Of a stretch of 30,968 nucleotides of DNA, positions 30,173-30,968 are shown one piece after another. How positions within the stretch are numbered: the stretch's first letter is position 1; each line of letters begins with the position of its first letter. Under the pieces are notes generated by a model. It ran no database searches, was not told the DNA's origin, and worked only from the letters and a program-made list of their open reading frames with translations. Source of the DNA: an uncultured Oscillospiraceae bacterium (lineage in GTDB: Bacteria; Bacillota_A; Clostridia; Oscillospirales; Oscillospiraceae); the NCBI GenBank assembly GCA_910584605.1, contig CAJUAW010000016.1, forward strand, positions 1-30,968, written 5' to 3'. The translations under genes were made by a program, and so were the position numbers.

Positions 30173-30968
30173 ATGCTGGACAAGCTGATTACGATTGAGG
30201 CGAACTACAGTCAGATTGAGGCCCGGCTGGGGGCGTCGGAGACCTACGGTGACCCGGACCTGGTGGCCCGGCTGAACAAGGAGCAGGCCGAGCTCCAGCC
30301 GCTGGTGGATACCTTCCGCACCTACCGGCGCACCCTGGACGCCAAGGCGCAGGCGGAGGAGATGATGTCCGACCCGGAGCTGAAGGAGCTGGCCCAGGAG
30401 GAGTATCAGCGGACGCTGGAGGAGCTGCCCCGGCTGGAGCGTGAGCTGCAGATCCTGCTTCTGCCAAAAGACCCCAACGACGGGAAAAACGTGATTGTAG
30501 AGATCCGCGCCGGAGTGGGCGGGGAGGAGGCGGCCCTGTTTGCCCACTCCCTGTACCGGATGTACTCCATGTATGCCGAGTCCAAACGGTGGCATACTGC
30601 GGTGGACTCCGCCAATGAGACGGAGCTGGGCGGCGTGAAGGAGATTGTCTTTACCGTTGAGGGGGACGGCGCCTGGTCCCGATTCAAGTTTGAGAGCGGC
30701 GTCCACCGGGTCCAGCGGGTGCCCGAGACCGAGTCTGGTGGGCGGGTCCACACCTCCACGGTCACGGTGGCCGTCCTGCCCGAAATGGAGACGGCGGACG
30801 TTCAGCTCAACCCCGCCGATATCGAGATGCAGGTGTTTCGCTCCTCAGGGGCGGGGGGACAGCACGTGAACAAGACCTCCTCGGCTGTCCGGCTGATCCA
30901 CAGGCCCACCGGAACGGTGGTGGAGTGCCAGCAGGAGCGCAGCCAGTTCCAGAACCGGGACAAGGCCA
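30173..30968 (+). CDS. prfA: Peptide chain release factor 1 (partial, runs off the window)
   Basis: Recognises UAA and UAG stop codons and triggers release of the finished peptide. 265 codons are present, and the 3' end lies beyond the window. The anticodon-mimic tripeptide is P-E-T (184-186, in VPETESGGRVHTST), the PxT form of RF1, not the SPF of RF2. The catalytic GGQ is at 228-230 in SSGAGGQHVNKT. The start ATG 30173 follows GAAGGAGGG. No promoter is obvious in the short hairpin-rich gap, so it may be transcribed from the ABC-F/ydcF-like genes upstream. In many Firmicutes prmC follows prfA; that cannot be checked here. Confidence 0.96.
   Translation, partial: MLDKLITIEANYSQIEARLGASETYGDPDLVARLNKEQAELQPLVDTFRTYRRTLDAKAQAEEMMSDPELKELAQEEYQRTLEELPRLERELQILLLPKDPNDGKNVIVEIRAGVGGEEAALFAHSLYRMYSMYAESKRWHTAVDSANETELGGVKEIVFTVEGDGAWSRFKFESGVHRVQRVPETESGGRVHTSTVTVAVLPEMETADVQLNPADIEMQVFRSSGAGGQHVNKTSSAVRLIHRPTGTVVECQQERSQFQNRDKA

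Noticed and set aside
1..30968. Defence, phage, toxin-antitoxin, CRISPR or biosynthetic cluster
   Set aside because: No repeat array, integrase, transposase, nuclease-defence gene set or synthase module was seen. AddAB is a housekeeping repair enzyme here.

Overview
The window looks like chromosomal core genome from a GC-rich, anaerobic, low-GC-type Firmicute lineage: most likely a gut Clostridia member of the Oscillospiraceae (Flavonifractor/Lawsonibacter-like). This is inferred from the AddAB recombinase with its iron-sulfur motif, a DUF4317 protein, a YlmC/YmxH-type PRC-barrel protein, a flavodiiron protein with a fused rubredoxin, consensus sigma-A promoters and strong Shine-Dalgarno sites. 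No tRNA, rRNA, CRISPR array, transposase or phage gene was seen.

Layout. 1-459: an AT-richer stretch with a degraded or partial membrane-protein tail and a small ORF, then a textbook promoter for guaB (IMP dehydrogenase). 2017-11452: a plus-strand DNA-repair block, DUF4317 - addB - pyridoxamine kinase - broken FecR-like lipoprotein remnant - addA, closed by a two-way terminator. 11480-15222 (minus): an osmoprotectant/quaternary-amine ABC transporter (CBS-ATPase, permease, permease fused to substrate-binding domain), with the PRC-barrel gene at its end. Its only visible promoter is followed by an intrinsic terminator upstream of the first gene, so the operon appears to be controlled by attenuation. 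15359-16603: a membrane glycosyltransferase. 16646-17995 (minus): flavodiiron-rubredoxin. 18172-22565 (plus): trmD plus an overlapping unknown membrane protein, degV, an HD-domain protein, yebC and a YitT-like membrane protein. 22645-23388: an unknown coiled-coil protein. About 23427-23793 (minus): RNase P RNA with its own promoter. 23982-26419: ddl-murF (peptidoglycan precursor synthesis). 26429-27445 (minus): mtnA. 27525-30067: ABC-F ATPase and a YdcF-like membrane protein. 30173-end: prfA, cut by the window edge.

Most of this is housekeeping: GMP synthesis, double-strand-break repair, cell-wall precursors, translation (TrmD, RF1, ABC-F, RNase P) and stress handling (osmolytes, O2/NO). I did not find a convincing new multi-gene system. 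The best leads are the attenuated osmolyte-transporter leader, the DUF4317/AddAB linkage, the decayed FecR gene between the recombinase subunits, and several unrecognised proteins. Gene starts were re-chosen wherever a ribosome binding site or promoter contradicted the longest reading frame; these decisions are recorded per gene.
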